NCBI GenBank assembly: GCA_947475735.1
Contig: CANJLQ010000010.1
Location: 114,332 to 178,331, forward strand
Reading direction: 5' to 3'
From: Caulobacteraceae bacterium
Lineage (GTDB): Bacteria > Pseudomonadota > Alphaproteobacteria > Caulobacterales > Caulobacteraceae
DNA length: 64,000 nucleotides
A program made the translations under genes and the position numbers. Shown one piece after another: positions 23,918 to 32,601 of the stretch (position 1 is the stretch's first letter; each line of letters starts with the position of its first letter). The notes beneath the pieces were generated by a model, which was given only the letters and a program-made list of their open reading frames with translations, was not told the origin of the DNA and did no database searches.

Positions 23918-24703
23918 TCACTCCCGCTCCGCCACCTTCGCCGCGTCCCACAGCCGGTCCATCTCGGCCAGGTCGCTCTGCTCCGGCGTCCGCCCATCCT
24001 TGGCCAGCGCCGCCTCGATGAAGCCGAACCGCCGCACGAACTTGGCGTTCGCCCCCCGCAGCGCATCCTCCGGCTCCACCCCCAGCTTCCTCGCCAGGTT
24101 GGCCACCACGAACAGCAGGTCGCCCATCTCGTCCCGCGCCTTATCCAGGTCGCCCGCCGCGATCTCGGCCCTCAGCTCGGCGACCTCCTCGTCCAGTTTG
24201 TCGAACACCTCGTCGGTCGAGGGCCAGTCGAACCCAACGCGCGCCGCCCGCTTGGTCAGCTTCGCCGCCCGGTGCAGCGCCGGCAGGCCCACGGGCACGT
24301 CGTCCAGAACCCCGGTCTGCGCCTTGGCCGCCCGCTCCGCCGCCTTGATGTCCTCCCAGCGCAGCTTCTGGGCGGGGCCGCTGATCTGCGCGTCCTCCTC
24401 GCCGAAGACGTGGGGGTGTCGGCGGATCAGCTTGTCCGACATGGCTTCGGCCACGTCGTCGAAGGCGAACAGCCCTTGTTCCTCGGCCATGCGGGCATGG
24501 AAGATCACTTGAAACAGCAGGTCGCCCAGCTCGCCCTTCAGCTCGCCCATATCACCCCGCTCTATGGCGTCGGCGACCTCATAGGCCTCCTCGATGGTAT
24601 AGGGGGCGATGGTGGCGAAGGTCTGCTCCACGTCCCAGGGACAACCGCCGTTGGGATCCCTCAGCCGGACCATGATGTCCTTCAGACGGTCGACCGGGCT
24701 CAT
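23918..24703 (-). CDS. mazG: Nucleoside triphosphate pyrophosphohydrolase MazG
   Basis: 261 residues with two tandem MazG helical domains. MazG hydrolyses (d)NTPs to monophosphates and clears abnormal nucleotides; in E. coli it also lowers ppGpp. Domain 1 shows GGCPWDVEQTFATIAPYTIEEAYEVADAIE with the ExxE metal site and GELGDLLFQVIFHA; domain 2 shows EVAELRAEI and EMGDLLFVVANLARKLG. Start ATG 24703 overlaps the TGA of the transporter gene (ATGA), so the two are co-transcribed. The frame is open upstream into the transporter, but homology begins at MSPVDRL. Confidence 0.95.
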   Translation of the reverse strand: MSPVDRLKDIMVRLRDPNGGCPWDVEQTFATIAPYTIEEAYEVADAIERGDMGELKGELGDLLFQVIFHARMAEEQGLFAFDDVAEAMSDKLIRRHPHVFGEEDAQISGPAQKLRWEDIKAAERAAKAQTGVLDDVPVGLPALHRAAKLTKRAARVGFDWPSTDEVFDKLDEEVAELRAEIAAGDLDKARDEMGDLLFVVANLARKLGVEPEDALRGANAKFVRRFGFIEAALAKDGRTPEQSDLAEMDRLWDAAKVAERE

Positions 24704-26070
24704 TCGCCAAATCCTTCCGACCGACCGTCCCGAGCCGCCAGTTTCGCCCGCACTTCCGCATGGGCGGCAGGCGTCAGCGGATAGAGCCTCAGCACCACGG
24801 CCGAGATCAGCAGCAGCCCGACCGGCGCGGCGATGAACAGCCACTGCAGCCCCAGGATCACGCCGGGGTTATTGACCGCCCCCGGTTCCGGATCGAAGCC
24901 GATCCACTCCAGCACCGCGAAGGCCCCGACGGAGAAGGCGTAGCCCAGCTTGGACGTGGCGTTCAGGATCGAGAACAACAGCCCCGTCCGGTCCGCCTCG
25001 GCCTCCAGTCGGATGACGTCGGACGCATCCGCCATCATGGCCCGCAGCAGCAGGTCCGCCGCTCCAAACGCCAGGCCCGTGGCGAAGATGGCCGCCAACG
25101 CCGCCGGGAAGTTGCCCGCCGGAACCAGCAGTGTTGCCGCGCCAAAGCTGAGGGCGAAATAGACCGACGCAACCTCCAGCGCCTGATGCTTGCCCATCCG
25201 CGTCGCCAGCCAGGCCCAGACGGGCGCCCCCACCAGCCCGGCCACGAAATAGACCAGCAGCAGGATCGAGGTCTGGTCCCGCTCGAACCCACGCGCCTGC
25301 TCGAAGAAGTAGAAGAACAGCACCCCGATCAGGCCCCGCGCCGCGCCGAGCAGCAGGTCCGACAGCAGCAGCCTGCGCAGCACCGGCTTGGCGATCAAGC
25401 CGAGCGTCGCGCCCAGCCCGCCATGCGCCGGCGGTGTCACGTTCCGGGGCTCGGGCGTGAACAGGAAGGTGATCAGCAGCGCGAACGGCAACAGGCCGAC
25501 GATGAAACCGCCCTGCATCCGCACCGCCTCGACGTAGGTGTACCCCAGGCCTTGCGCCCCCACCGGGATCAGCAACACGGCCAGCACGCCCAGGATGTTG
25601 GCCACCTGCCAGAAGCCGTAGATGCGCGACCGCTGGTCGTAATCGGACGACAGCACCGCCGCCCAGCTCATCTGGCTCAGCAGGCTGATGGAATAGCCCA
25701 GGTACATGACCACCAGCCACGCCGCGAGGTGCGTCGTCCCGGCCCCCTGGGCCACGAAGAACAGCATGGCCACGGACAGCATCAGGATCGGCGCCCCGAT
25801 GGCCATCCACACGCGATATCGGCCCCACTTCGTCGAGGTGCGATCGATGATCACCCCAAGCAGCGGATCGACCACGATGTCGGCCAGCCGCACGATCAGG
25901 AAGATCAGGCTGACCGCCGACAGGCTGACGCCCACATGGCTGGCGTAGAACTCCGGCAGGGTGACGTAGACCGGCAGGCCGAGCGCCGCGTAGGGTAGGC
26001 AACTGGCCGCGAAGGCCGCGAGGGTGGCGTTGGATCGCCGGGCAGGCGCGAGGGGAGAGGCGTCGGTCAT
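24700..26070 (-). CDS. MFS transporter, GPH (glycoside-pentoside-hexuronide) type
   Basis: 456 residues with about 12 hydrophobic segments. The N-terminal PYAALGLPVYVTLPEFYASHVGVSLSAVSLIFLIVRLADIVVDPLLGVIIDRT block, with the RLxDxxxDPxxGxxxD signature, is typical of the MelB-like GPH cation-symporter family. A large middle loop and a second half from about residue 230 follow. Substrate cannot be read from sequence; family members take sugars and similar small solutes with Na+ or H+. It is translationally coupled to mazG downstream, although the two functions are not obviously related. Confidence 0.85.
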   Translation of the reverse strand: MTDASPLAPARRSNATLAAFAASCLPYAALGLPVYVTLPEFYASHVGVSLSAVSLIFLIVRLADIVVDPLLGVIIDRTSTKWGRYRVWMAIGAPILMLSVAMLFFVAQGAGTTHLAAWLVVMYLGYSISLLSQMSWAAVLSSDYDQRSRIYGFWQVANILGVLAVLLIPVGAQGLGYTYVEAVRMQGGFIVGLLPFALLITFLFTPEPRNVTPPAHGGLGATLGLIAKPVLRRLLLSDLLLGAARGLIGVLFFYFFEQARGFERDQTSILLLVYFVAGLVGAPVWAWLATRMGKHQALEVASVYFALSFGAATLLVPAGNFPAALAAIFATGLAFGAADLLLRAMMADASDVIRLEAEADRTGLLFSILNATSKLGYAFSVGAFAVLEWIGFDPEPGAVNNPGVILGLQWLFIAAPVGLLLISAVVLRLYPLTPAAHAEVRAKLAARDGRSEGFGE

Positions 26071-26147
26071 GCTCAGTTCCGCAGAGGCCGGGCCGAGTCG
26101 GCGAGGGCTCCGACCATGCCAGTTTTGACGGCGTCGGAAGAGGGGCC

Positions 26148-27059
26148 TTGCTTGCGCCGCGTCGGTCAGGCTTGCTGCCCCTCATGCGTTTGGGGATGCT
26201 CGCGATCATCATGGCGACGGCGCTGGTCTGGATCGCGCCGGACCGCGCCGACGCGCAAGGGGCCTGGACGCCCCGGTGCGATGTGCATGAACAGGCCTTC
26301 GCCGGTCCGGGCCTGGCCAACGCCGTATCGGTCTACACGATGGAGTGGGCGCCCTTCGGCCCGGCCGAGTGGGGCTGGGTCACCTACGTGCCCCTCCTGC
26401 AAAAGGAGCTCGGCACCGAGTGCCAGGCCGGTTCGCCGGATTTCGCCGAGGCCCTGTCGCGGTTCCAGTCCCGCTACGGCCTCACCGGCACGGGCGTTTT
26501 CGACGCCGCCACCTTCGAGGTGCTGAAGGGCGTGCTCCAGGAACGCCGCCCCTTCATCCAGGCGCGGCTCAGGGACGAATGCCCGAACCCGCCCCCGATC
26601 CGCCTCCTGGGCTATCTGGTCGAAGAAGAGGAACACGCCGACCGCCTGACGCGCCTTCTGCGCCGCGATGTGCTCGACGCCTACCGCCGCATGGTCGCCG
26701 CCGCCCGCGCCGAGGTGCCCGAGATCAATGCCGACCGCGAGCTGCTGCAGATATTCTCCGGCTTCCGAGACCCGGAGGCCGACGCCGCTCGCTGCGCGGC
26801 CCAGGGCAACTGCGACGGCCTGCGCCGCGCGGTCTGCTCGGCCCACCGGACCGGGACGGCGGTCGATCTCTTCGTTGGTCAGCTGTTAGACATGGGTGTC
26901 GATAACACCAACGCCGATAGCCGCCGCCACATGAGCCAGGGCGCGACCTATAGCTGGCTGGTCAAGAACGCCGGCCGCTTCGGCTTCGTCCCCTATCTCT
27001 ATGAGCCCTGGCACTGGGAATGGGTCGCCCCCAGCGGCGACACCCTGATCTCCGAGTGA
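26148..27059 (+). CDS. Secreted D-alanyl-D-alanine carboxypeptidase/endopeptidase (M15, VanY-like)
   Basis: 303 residues. A signal peptide ends near ADA-QG (about residue 36). A peptidoglycan-binding-like segment (FAEALSRFQSRYGLTGTGVFDAATF) is followed by an M15 zinc peptidase domain with SAHRTGTAVDLF (SxHxxGxAxD; His and Asp as zinc ligands) and EPWHWEW (catalytic Glu and third zinc His). It should trim D-Ala from peptidoglycan in the periplasm. The TTG start at 26148 follows AGAGGGG closely; ATG 26184 is a plausible alternative and still leaves a signal peptide. Its TGA overlaps the GTG of the next gene. Confidence 0.82.
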   Translation: MLAPRRSGLLPLMRLGMLAIIMATALVWIAPDRADAQGAWTPRCDVHEQAFAGPGLANAVSVYTMEWAPFGPAEWGWVTYVPLLQKELGTECQAGSPDFAEALSRFQSRYGLTGTGVFDAATFEVLKGVLQERRPFIQARLRDECPNPPPIRLLGYLVEEEEHADRLTRLLRRDVLDAYRRMVAAARAEVPEINADRELLQIFSGFRDPEADAARCAAQGNCDGLRRAVCSAHRTGTAVDLFVGQLLDMGVDNTNADSRRHMSQGATYSWLVKNAGRFGFVPYLYEPWHWEWVAPSGDTLISE

Positions 27060-27520
27060 TCCGCGCGCTCACCCAGGGCGAACGCGGCCTGATCCGGGCC
27101 GAGTTCGGCGAGACCGTCCGCTTGGACGAGGTCCGACTTATGCCGACGCCCTGGCCCTTGGACCGCGCCTTCGTGCCGGGTCTCTGGTTCGGGCGCGTGT
27201 GGATCTGCTGGCCGGGCAGGGGACTGCCAGACGACTTCGCCGTCGCTCCCCTGTCCCTCCAGGCCGTTCTGATCCATGAGATGGTCCACGTCTGGCAGGC
27301 CCAGAACGGGATCAATCTGCTGACCGGAAAACTGCGGGCGGGAGACGGACCCCAGGCCTACGCCTATCCAACCAGCCGGTGTGGGTGGGACGCGCTGAAC
27401 ATCGAGCAGCAGGCCATGGCGGTCGAGCATCGTTTCCGAGCCGCCCGCGGCCAGCGCACGCCACTGGACGCCGACTTCTACGGCAGCATCTGCCCGATCA
27501 GGTCCCAAGCGGTCGCCTGA
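27056..27520 (+). CDS. Putative zinc metallopeptidase-like protein (HExxH)
   Basis: 154 residues from a GTG that overlaps the stop of the M15 gene (GTGA). The only firm motif is HEMVHVWQ (about residue 77), a HExxH zinc-binding helix, preceded by a RAEFGETVRLDEVRLMPTPWPL region. Such small proteins are annotated as 'vgr related' or DUF4157-like in related genomes; the fold and substrate are uncertain. No signal peptide is seen, unlike its partner, so it may act in the cytoplasm or be exported by other means. Coupling to a peptidoglycan peptidase suggests a wall-related job, but that is inference. Confidence 0.65.
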   Translation: MIRALTQGERGLIRAEFGETVRLDEVRLMPTPWPLDRAFVPGLWFGRVWICWPGRGLPDDFAVAPLSLQAVLIHEMVHVWQAQNGINLLTGKLRAGDGPQAYAYPTSRCGWDALNIEQQAMAVEHRFRAARGQRTPLDADFYGSICPIRSQAVA

Positions 27521-27600
27521 CCCCTTGCGCTCCCCTCCGGGCGCATTAAATCCGACACCTCAGTTGTTGCAGTATTCCTCAACCTCGACAGGAGCGTCCC

Positions 27601-28203
27601 ATGACCAAGGTGCTGGTTCTTTATCACTCGACCTACGGCCACATCGAACAGATGGCGGAGGCGGTCGCCGAGGGCGCGCGCTCGGTGCCGGGCGTCGAGG
27701 TCGACATCAAGCGGGTGCTGGAAACCGTGCCCGAGGAACTGGCCATCCAGTCGCACTACAAGCTGGACCAGAAGGCCCCGATCGCCAGCCCTAACGACCT
27801 CGAGAACTACGACGCCATCATCGTCGGCGCGGGCACCCGTTTCGGCACGGCGGCGTCCCAGATGCGCAACTTCTGGGATCAGACGGGCGGTCTGTGGTTT
27901 CAAGGCAAGCTGGTCGGCAAGGTCGGCGGGGCCTTCACCTCCTCGGCGACCCAGCACGGCGGCAATGAAACGACGCTGATCGGCCTGATCCAGACCCTGC
28001 TGCACCACGGCATGGTGGTGGCGGGCCTGCCGTACGCCTTCCAGGGCCAGATGACGCTGGAGGAGATCTCGGGCGGCTCCCCTTACGGTGCCACGACCAT
28101 CACCGGCGGCGACGGCTCGCGCCAGCCCAGCGCCAATGAACTGGCGGGCGCGCGGCATCAGGGCGAGTACATTGCCGGCCTGGCCAAAAAGCTGAAGGCC
28201 TAG
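27601..28203 (+). CDS. wrbA: NAD(P)H:quinone oxidoreductase WrbA
   Basis: 200 residues of the flavodoxin-like WrbA family, FMN-dependent tetrameric enzymes that reduce quinones by two electrons and limit oxidative stress. Motifs are [22 protein letters not shown] (FMN phosphate loop), [43 protein letters not shown], and [20 protein letters not shown], all diagnostic. ATG 27601 is preceded by AGGAG about 6 bases upstream. It is followed after 5 bases by the dioxygenase gene on the same strand, likely one transcript. Upstream is an 80-bp gap that could hold its promoter. Confidence 0.96.
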   Translation: MTKVLVLYHSTYGHIEQMAEAVAEGARSVPGVEVDIKRVLETVPEELAIQSHYKLDQKAPIASPNDLENYDAIIVGAGTRFGTAASQMRNFWDQTGGLWFQGKLVGKVGGAFTSSATQHGGNETTLIGLIQTLLHHGMVVAGLPYAFQGQMTLEEISGGSPYGATTITGGDGSRQPSANELAGARHQGEYIAGLAKKLKA

Positions 28204-28208
28204 CCACC

Positions 28209-28964
28209 ATGCGCCAACCGGCGGTCTTCTTCGGTCACGGTTCGCCCATGAACGCGCTTGGCGGTCTTCATGCAGAGGGCTGGCGGCGGGTGGGCGAGGA
28301 CCTGGGCAAGCCCGCCGGCGTTGTCATGGTTTCCGCCCACTGGGAGACGCAAGGGCTCGGCGTCACCGCGCAGGAGCGGCCGCCGACCATCCACGACTTC
28401 GGAAACTTCGGGCCGGAGCTGCGCGCCATGCAGTATCCGGCGCCGGGGTCGCCGGCGCTGGCGCGGCGGGTCGCCGATCTGACCGGGGCGAGCCCGACCG
28501 ACACCTGGGGCCTGGATCACGGAAGCTGGTCGGTCCTCGCGCATGTCTGGCCCGAGGCGGATGTGCCGGTGGTGCAGCTTTCGCTGGATCGCGCCCTCGA
28601 CGCCCGGGGTCACTACGATCTGGCCCGGCGACTGAAACCGCTGCGTCACGAAGGCGTCGTCGTCGCCGGTAGCGGCGACTTCGTCCATAACCTGCAAACT
28701 TGGAAGCGGGCAGGGGGCGACCCCTACCCCTGGGCCACCGGCTTCAACGAGGCCGTCAAGGCTGCCCTGGCGCGGGGCGACCACGATGCGCTGGTCGACT
28801 GGCTGGCCTTGGCCGAGGACGCCCAGCTGAGCGTCCCGACGGACGAGCATTTCTTGCCGCTGATCTATGTGGCCGCCCAGCAGGAGCCGGGCGACGCCGT
28901 CACCTTCTTCAATGACGTGATCGAGGGCGGTTCGATCTCGATGACCGGTGTGCGGATCGGCTGA
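28209..28964 (+). CDS. Class III extradiol dioxygenase (YgiD / DODA-like)
   Basis: 251 residues of the LigB-type aromatic ring-opening family. Visible: FFGHGSPMNAL (first metal-ligand His region), VVMVSAHWETQG (second His), LDHGSWSVLAHVWPEADVPVVQLSLD, VVAGSGDFVHNL, and a late TDEHFLPLIYVAA with the final His. YgiD and plant DODA cleave DOPA at 4,5, but the natural substrate in bacteria is unclear. It lies just downstream of wrbA, so a role in quinone or catechol handling is a reasonable guess. Confidence 0.88.
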   Translation: MRQPAVFFGHGSPMNALGGLHAEGWRRVGEDLGKPAGVVMVSAHWETQGLGVTAQERPPTIHDFGNFGPELRAMQYPAPGSPALARRVADLTGASPTDTWGLDHGSWSVLAHVWPEADVPVVQLSLDRALDARGHYDLARRLKPLRHEGVVVAGSGDFVHNLQTWKRAGGDPYPWATGFNEAVKAALARGDHDALVDWLALAEDAQLSVPTDEHFLPLIYVAAQQEPGDAVTFFNDVIEGGSISMTGVRIG

Positions 28965-28965
28965 G

Positions 28966-29361
28966 CTAGCGCCGCTTCATCACGGTATCGACGGCGACCG
29001 AGCCGGGGCCGGCGAAGAAGAGATACAGGAAGACCCAGCAGTACAGGGCCGCCAGCTCGCCCTGGTTGACCATCGGGAAGGGACCGCCGGACAGGGCGTG
29101 GAACTGGAAATAGGCGACCGCCATCATGCCGGACATGACGAAGGCGACCGGGCGGGTGAACAGACCCAGCACCAGCAGGACACCCCCGACCAGCTCCAGC
29201 ACGCCGCCGATCCCGATCTGGCTCATGATATCGAACGGACCCCGCGCCGGCGCCGGGAAGCCGAAAACCTTCTGTGTCCCATGCTGGAGGAACATCAGGC
29301 CTGCGATGACACGCAGACCCGACAGGGCCAGCGGGCGGTGACGCTCAAACGACTCGAACAT
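28966..29361 (-). CDS. DoxX family membrane protein
   Basis: 131 residues with four hydrophobic segments, from ATG 29361 (MFESFERHRPLALSGLRVIAGLMFLQHGTQKVFGFP). The GLMFLQHGTQKVFG motif and the GGVLLVLGLFTRPVAFVMSGMMAVAYF stretch are typical of DoxX/DoxD-like proteins. Their role is loosely linked to quinone or thiosulfate redox and oxidative stress. It faces the convergent dioxygenase gene with a one-base gap. The small gap upstream (to 29426) separates it from the ligase gene on the same strand. Confidence 0.88.
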   Translation of the reverse strand: MFESFERHRPLALSGLRVIAGLMFLQHGTQKVFGFPAPARGPFDIMSQIGIGGVLELVGGVLLVLGLFTRPVAFVMSGMMAVAYFQFHALSGGPFPMVNQGELAALYCWVFLYLFFAGPGSVAVDTVMKRR

Positions 29362-29426
29362 GCTCGGCCTCCGATTCAAGGACGCGGTTAATCTGAAACA
29401 GGTCCGGGCGCGGTTCAAGCCTTCGG

Positions 29427-30983
29427 TCAGGCCGCCTCTGCCATGTCCACCAGGGACTGGATGCCGACGTAGTCGGTCTTGCCGGTGCCCAGCACAGGCA
29501 GTTCCTTCACCCTGACGATCTTCTTGGGCACGGCCAGTTCCGGCGCGCCGTGCTCGCGCGCCCACTCGGCGATACGGCCGACATCGGCGTCCGCCCGGTC
29601 GGTGACCAGCACCAGCTTCTCGCCCTTGCGCGAGTCGGCGATCGAGATGACGGCGTGCCGCCCCTCGGGCCAAACCGCGCTGACCAGACCCTCGACGGCG
29701 GACAGCGACACCATCTCGCCGCCAATCTTGGCGAACCGCTTCACCCGACCGAGGATGGAGATGTAACCCTCCGGGTCCAGGTCGACGATGTCGCCCGTGT
29801 CGTGCCAGCCGCCGTCCAGCGGCTCGATCCGGGTCGGATCGTCCGGCGACATATAGCCCCGCATGACGTTCGGACCGCGCAAATACAGGCGCTGGCCCTC
29901 GGTGATGCCCTCGACCGGCTCCAGCCGCGCCTCCATGCCGGGCATCAGCTGACCGACGGTTCCGGGCCGGTTACGGTCCGGGTGGTTCACGGCGACCACG
30001 GGCGCGGCCTCGGTGGCGCCATAGCCCTCCAGCAGCTTCACGCCGCCGAACTTGGTGTTGAACAGGTGGTGGGTCTCGTCGCGCACCCGCTCGGCTCCGG
30101 CCACGACGAACTGAACCGTGCGGAAGTCATCAGGCTGGGCGACCCGGGCCCACTGGTTCAGGAAGGTGTCCGTGGCGAACAGGATCGAGGTGTTCACCTC
30201 GGCCAGGAGCGCCACGATCTGCTTGCCGTGGAGCGGCGAGGGATACTGGAACGCCTTCAGCCCGTTCAGCAGCGGCAGGATCACGCCCCCGGTCAGGCCA
30301 AAGCAGTGGAAGGTCGGCAGGGGATTGAACATCACCCAGTTCGGGTCGAGCGGAATGTGGGTCGCCACCTGGCGGGCGTTGGCCACCAGGTTCTTCTGAC
30401 TGAGCTGCACTCCCTTGGGCGCGCCGAAACTGCCCGAGGTGAAAAGGACCACGCCCGGATCATCCGGCAGGGTCTTCACACGAAAGCGACCAGGCATCAG
30501 GCCCGCCATCAGACCGAACAGCTTGTCCTGAATGCCGATCGTGGCGCGAATGTCGTCCAGCCAGACGATCTCGGCGTGCTGCGACAGGGTCTCGATCAGA
30601 TCGTCGATCTTGGCCTGTTCGACGAAGCGGCGGGCGCAAAGGATGCGCTTGACTCCGGCCGCCTGGATCGCCGCCTTCAGGTTCCGCTCACCCGAGGTGA
30701 AGTTCAACATCACCGGCACCCGCCCGAAGGCGTGTAGCCCAAAGAAGGTCACCACCACGCCCATAGACGACGGCAGCAGGATGCCGACGCGCTCGGAGAT
30801 TTGCGTCATCGCCGCGATCTTGCGTCCGAGGACGAAGGCCGCGCGGATCAGTCCAGTATAGGTCAGGGGCTTTCGGTCCTGATCCTCGACGATCTCCTTG
30901 TCGCCGAACCTGGCGCGCGCTGCGATCAGGGCGTCGAAGAGCGATTCTTCTCCCGCCGACGGGTCAAGGCCAGGCCGCAACAA
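29427..30983 (-). CDS. AMP-forming acyl-CoA/acyl-ACP synthetase
   Basis: 518 residues of the ANL superfamily. Motifs are VVLFTSGSFGAPKGVQLSQ (AMP-binding P-loop, a variant of TSGTTGxPKG), LEGYGATEAAPV, GWHDTGDIV, the hinge GRVKRFAKIGGEMVS, and the C-terminal catalytic Lys in GTGKTDY. The sequence most resembles the acyl-ACP synthetase half of Aas, used in membrane phospholipid recycling; the acyltransferase half is absent. Start choice: TTG 30983 (or TTG 30980) lies 9 bases after a strong GGAGG, whereas the upstream ATG 31037 has no such site and adds an Arg-rich stretch. Divergent from lipA. Confidence 0.85.
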   Translation of the reverse strand: MLRPGLDPSAGEESLFDALIAARARFGDKEIVEDQDRKPLTYTGLIRAAFVLGRKIAAMTQISERVGILLPSSMGVVVTFFGLHAFGRVPVMLNFTSGERNLKAAIQAAGVKRILCARRFVEQAKIDDLIETLSQHAEIVWLDDIRATIGIQDKLFGLMAGLMPGRFRVKTLPDDPGVVLFTSGSFGAPKGVQLSQKNLVANARQVATHIPLDPNWVMFNPLPTFHCFGLTGGVILPLLNGLKAFQYPSPLHGKQIVALLAEVNTSILFATDTFLNQWARVAQPDDFRTVQFVVAGAERVRDETHHLFNTKFGGVKLLEGYGATEAAPVVAVNHPDRNRPGTVGQLMPGMEARLEPVEGITEGQRLYLRGPNVMRGYMSPDDPTRIEPLDGGWHDTGDIVDLDPEGYISILGRVKRFAKIGGEMVSLSAVEGLVSAVWPEGRHAVISIADSRKGEKLVLVTDRADADVGRIAEWAREHGAPELAVPKKIVRVKELPVLGTGKTDYVGIQSLVDMAEAA

Positions 30984-30990
30984 TACGCGT

Positions 30991-30997
30991 CTCCTCC
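30991..30997 (-). promoter_or_regulatory. Strong ribosome-binding site that decides a TTG start
   Basis: GGAGGAG on the minus strand with about 7-9 bases to TTG at 30983. It supports the shorter form of the acyl-AMP ligase over an ATG start at 31037. Confidence 0.7.
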
Positions 30998-31174
30998 GGG
31001 AGGCATTGAACCGCCCCCTCGCTGTCAGGGGCGGCAACCTAGTTAAGCCGTGCCGCGATGAAAAGATGCGTTACGTCGCGTGAGCGGAAAGGCGCTGAAG
31101 CGGGCCGTGACTTGCCATCCGGGGACGGAAGGACGACATACCGGCCATAGCCTCCAGGAGCCCGGCCCGCCTCG

Positions 31175-32137
31175 ATGGTCACCCTCATCGACACCCTCAC
31201 GCGATCGCCGGCCGAACTGCGCCATCCGGAGAAGGCCAACCGGCCCGAGACAGCGGTGCTGAGAAAGCCCGATTGGCTGCGCGTCAAGGCCCCGGGCTCA
31301 GGCCAGTACAACGCCACTAAGGCCATTGTGAAGGACAAGGGCCTTCACACCGTCTGCGAAGAGGCGGCCTGTCCCAACATCGGCGAGTGCTGGAGCCAGA
31401 AGCACGCCACCCTGATGATCATGGGCGACACCTGCACGCGGGCCTGCGCCTTCTGCAACGTCAAGACGGGCCTGCCCCAGCCGCTGGACCCGGAAGAGCC
31501 CGGCAAGGTCGGTCTGGCCGTGGCGCAGCTGGGTCTGAACCACGTCGTCATTACCTCGGTCGACCGCGATGACGTCCATGACGGCGGCGCCGCCCACTTC
31601 GCCGAGGTGGTGCGCGAGATCCGCCGCCAGGCCCCGGCCACGACCATCGAAATCCTGACGCCCGACTTCCTGAGGAAGGACGGCGCGGCCGAGGTGATGA
31701 TCGACGCGAAGCCCGACGTCTTCAACCACAACCTGGAGACCGTGCCGCGGCTGTATCTGAAGATTCGCCCCGGCGCCCGCTACTTCCATTCCCTGCGCCT
31801 GCTGCAACAGGTCAAGGAGCGCGACCCCAACCAGTTCACCAAGTCCGGCATCATGGTCGGCCTGGGCGAGACCAAGGAGGAGGTCATGCAGGTCATGGAC
31901 GACATGCGCTCGGCCGGCGTCGACTTCATCACCATCGGCCAGTACCTCCAGCCCACCCGCAAGCACGCGGCCATCGAGCGGTTCGTGACGCCCGAGGAGT
32001 TCAAGGCCTATGAGGCCATCGCGCGCGCCAAGGGCTTCCTGATGGTGTCGGCATCGCCCCTGACACGGTCATCGCACCACGCCGGCGACGATTTCGCCCG
32101 GCTGAAGGCGGCGCGGCTGGCCAGCACGGGACGCTGA
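31175..32137 (+). CDS. lipA: Lipoyl synthase
   Basis: 320 residues. This radical-SAM enzyme inserts two sulfurs into octanoyl-lysine on lipoyl domains. The auxiliary cluster motif [12 protein letters not shown] (three Cys), the radical-[13 protein letters not shown] (CxxxCxxC), and the C-terminal [10 protein letters not shown] with the RSS ligand are all present. It supplies lipoate for the E1-beta and E2 lipoyl domains of the pyruvate dehydrogenase encoded at 39-43 kb. It is followed after 8 bases by the COQ10-like gene and is divergent from the acyl-AMP ligase. Confidence 0.98.
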   Translation: MVTLIDTLTRSPAELRHPEKANRPETAVLRKPDWLRVKAPGSGQYNATKAIVKDKGLHTVCEEAACPNIGECWSQKHATLMIMGDTCTRACAFCNVKTGLPQPLDPEEPGKVGLAVAQLGLNHVVITSVDRDDVHDGGAAHFAEVVREIRRQAPATTIEILTPDFLRKDGAAEVMIDAKPDVFNHNLETVPRLYLKIRPGARYFHSLRLLQQVKERDPNQFTKSGIMVGLGETKEEVMQVMDDMRSAGVDFITIGQYLQPTRKHAAIERFVTPEEFKAYEAIARAKGFLMVSASPLTRSSHHAGDDFARLKAARLASTGR

Positions 32138-32145
32138 CCCTAGCC

Positions 32146-32601
32146 TTGGCCGTCCACCGCGTTACCCGCATCCTGCCCTATGCCCCGCATCAGCTCGCCG
32201 AGCTGGTCGCGGACGTCGAGGCCTATCCCCGCTTCGTGAAGTGGGTGAACGCCATGCGCGTCTGGAACCGGCGCGAGGAGGCTCCCGGCGTTCGGCTGCT
32301 CGACGCCGAGGCCGCCGTCGGCTTTTCGTTCCTGAAGGAGCGGTTCTCGACCTGGGTCCGCCATGACACGAACGCGCCCTCGGTCGAGGTCGGCCTGCTG
32401 CGCGGTCCGTTCCGGCACCTGAAGAATCGCTGGGACTTCAAGGCGGTCCCTGAGGGGACGCGGCTGGAGTTCGTGATCGACTTCGCCTTCAAGTCGCCGC
32501 TGCTGAACGCCGCGCTCCAGGCCAACTTCGACCGCGCCGTCTCCCTGCTGATCGCCAGCTTCGAGGCGGAGGCGAAACGGCGCTACGGCCCGACGTCGTG
32601 A
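32146..32601 (+). CDS. COQ10/RatA-like START-domain protein
   Basis: 151 residues from a TTG start. The family binds polyketides, including ubiquinone; COQ10 is needed for respiratory ubiquinone function, while E. coli RatA was described as a ribosome-binding toxin. Marks are LAELVADVEAYPRFVKWVNAMRV near the N terminus, WDFKAVPEGTRLEFVIDFAFKSPLLNAAL, and FEAEAKRRYG at the end. In alphaproteobacteria the gene typically follows lipA, as here. The TGA overlaps the GTG of the oxidoreductase (GTGA). The COQ10 role is more likely than a toxin role, as no antitoxin-like partner is seen. Confidence 0.88.
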   Translation: MAVHRVTRILPYAPHQLAELVADVEAYPRFVKWVNAMRVWNRREEAPGVRLLDAEAAVGFSFLKERFSTWVRHDTNAPSVEVGLLRGPFRHLKNRWDFKAVPEGTRLEFVIDFAFKSPLLNAALQANFDRAVSLLIASFEAEAKRRYGPTS

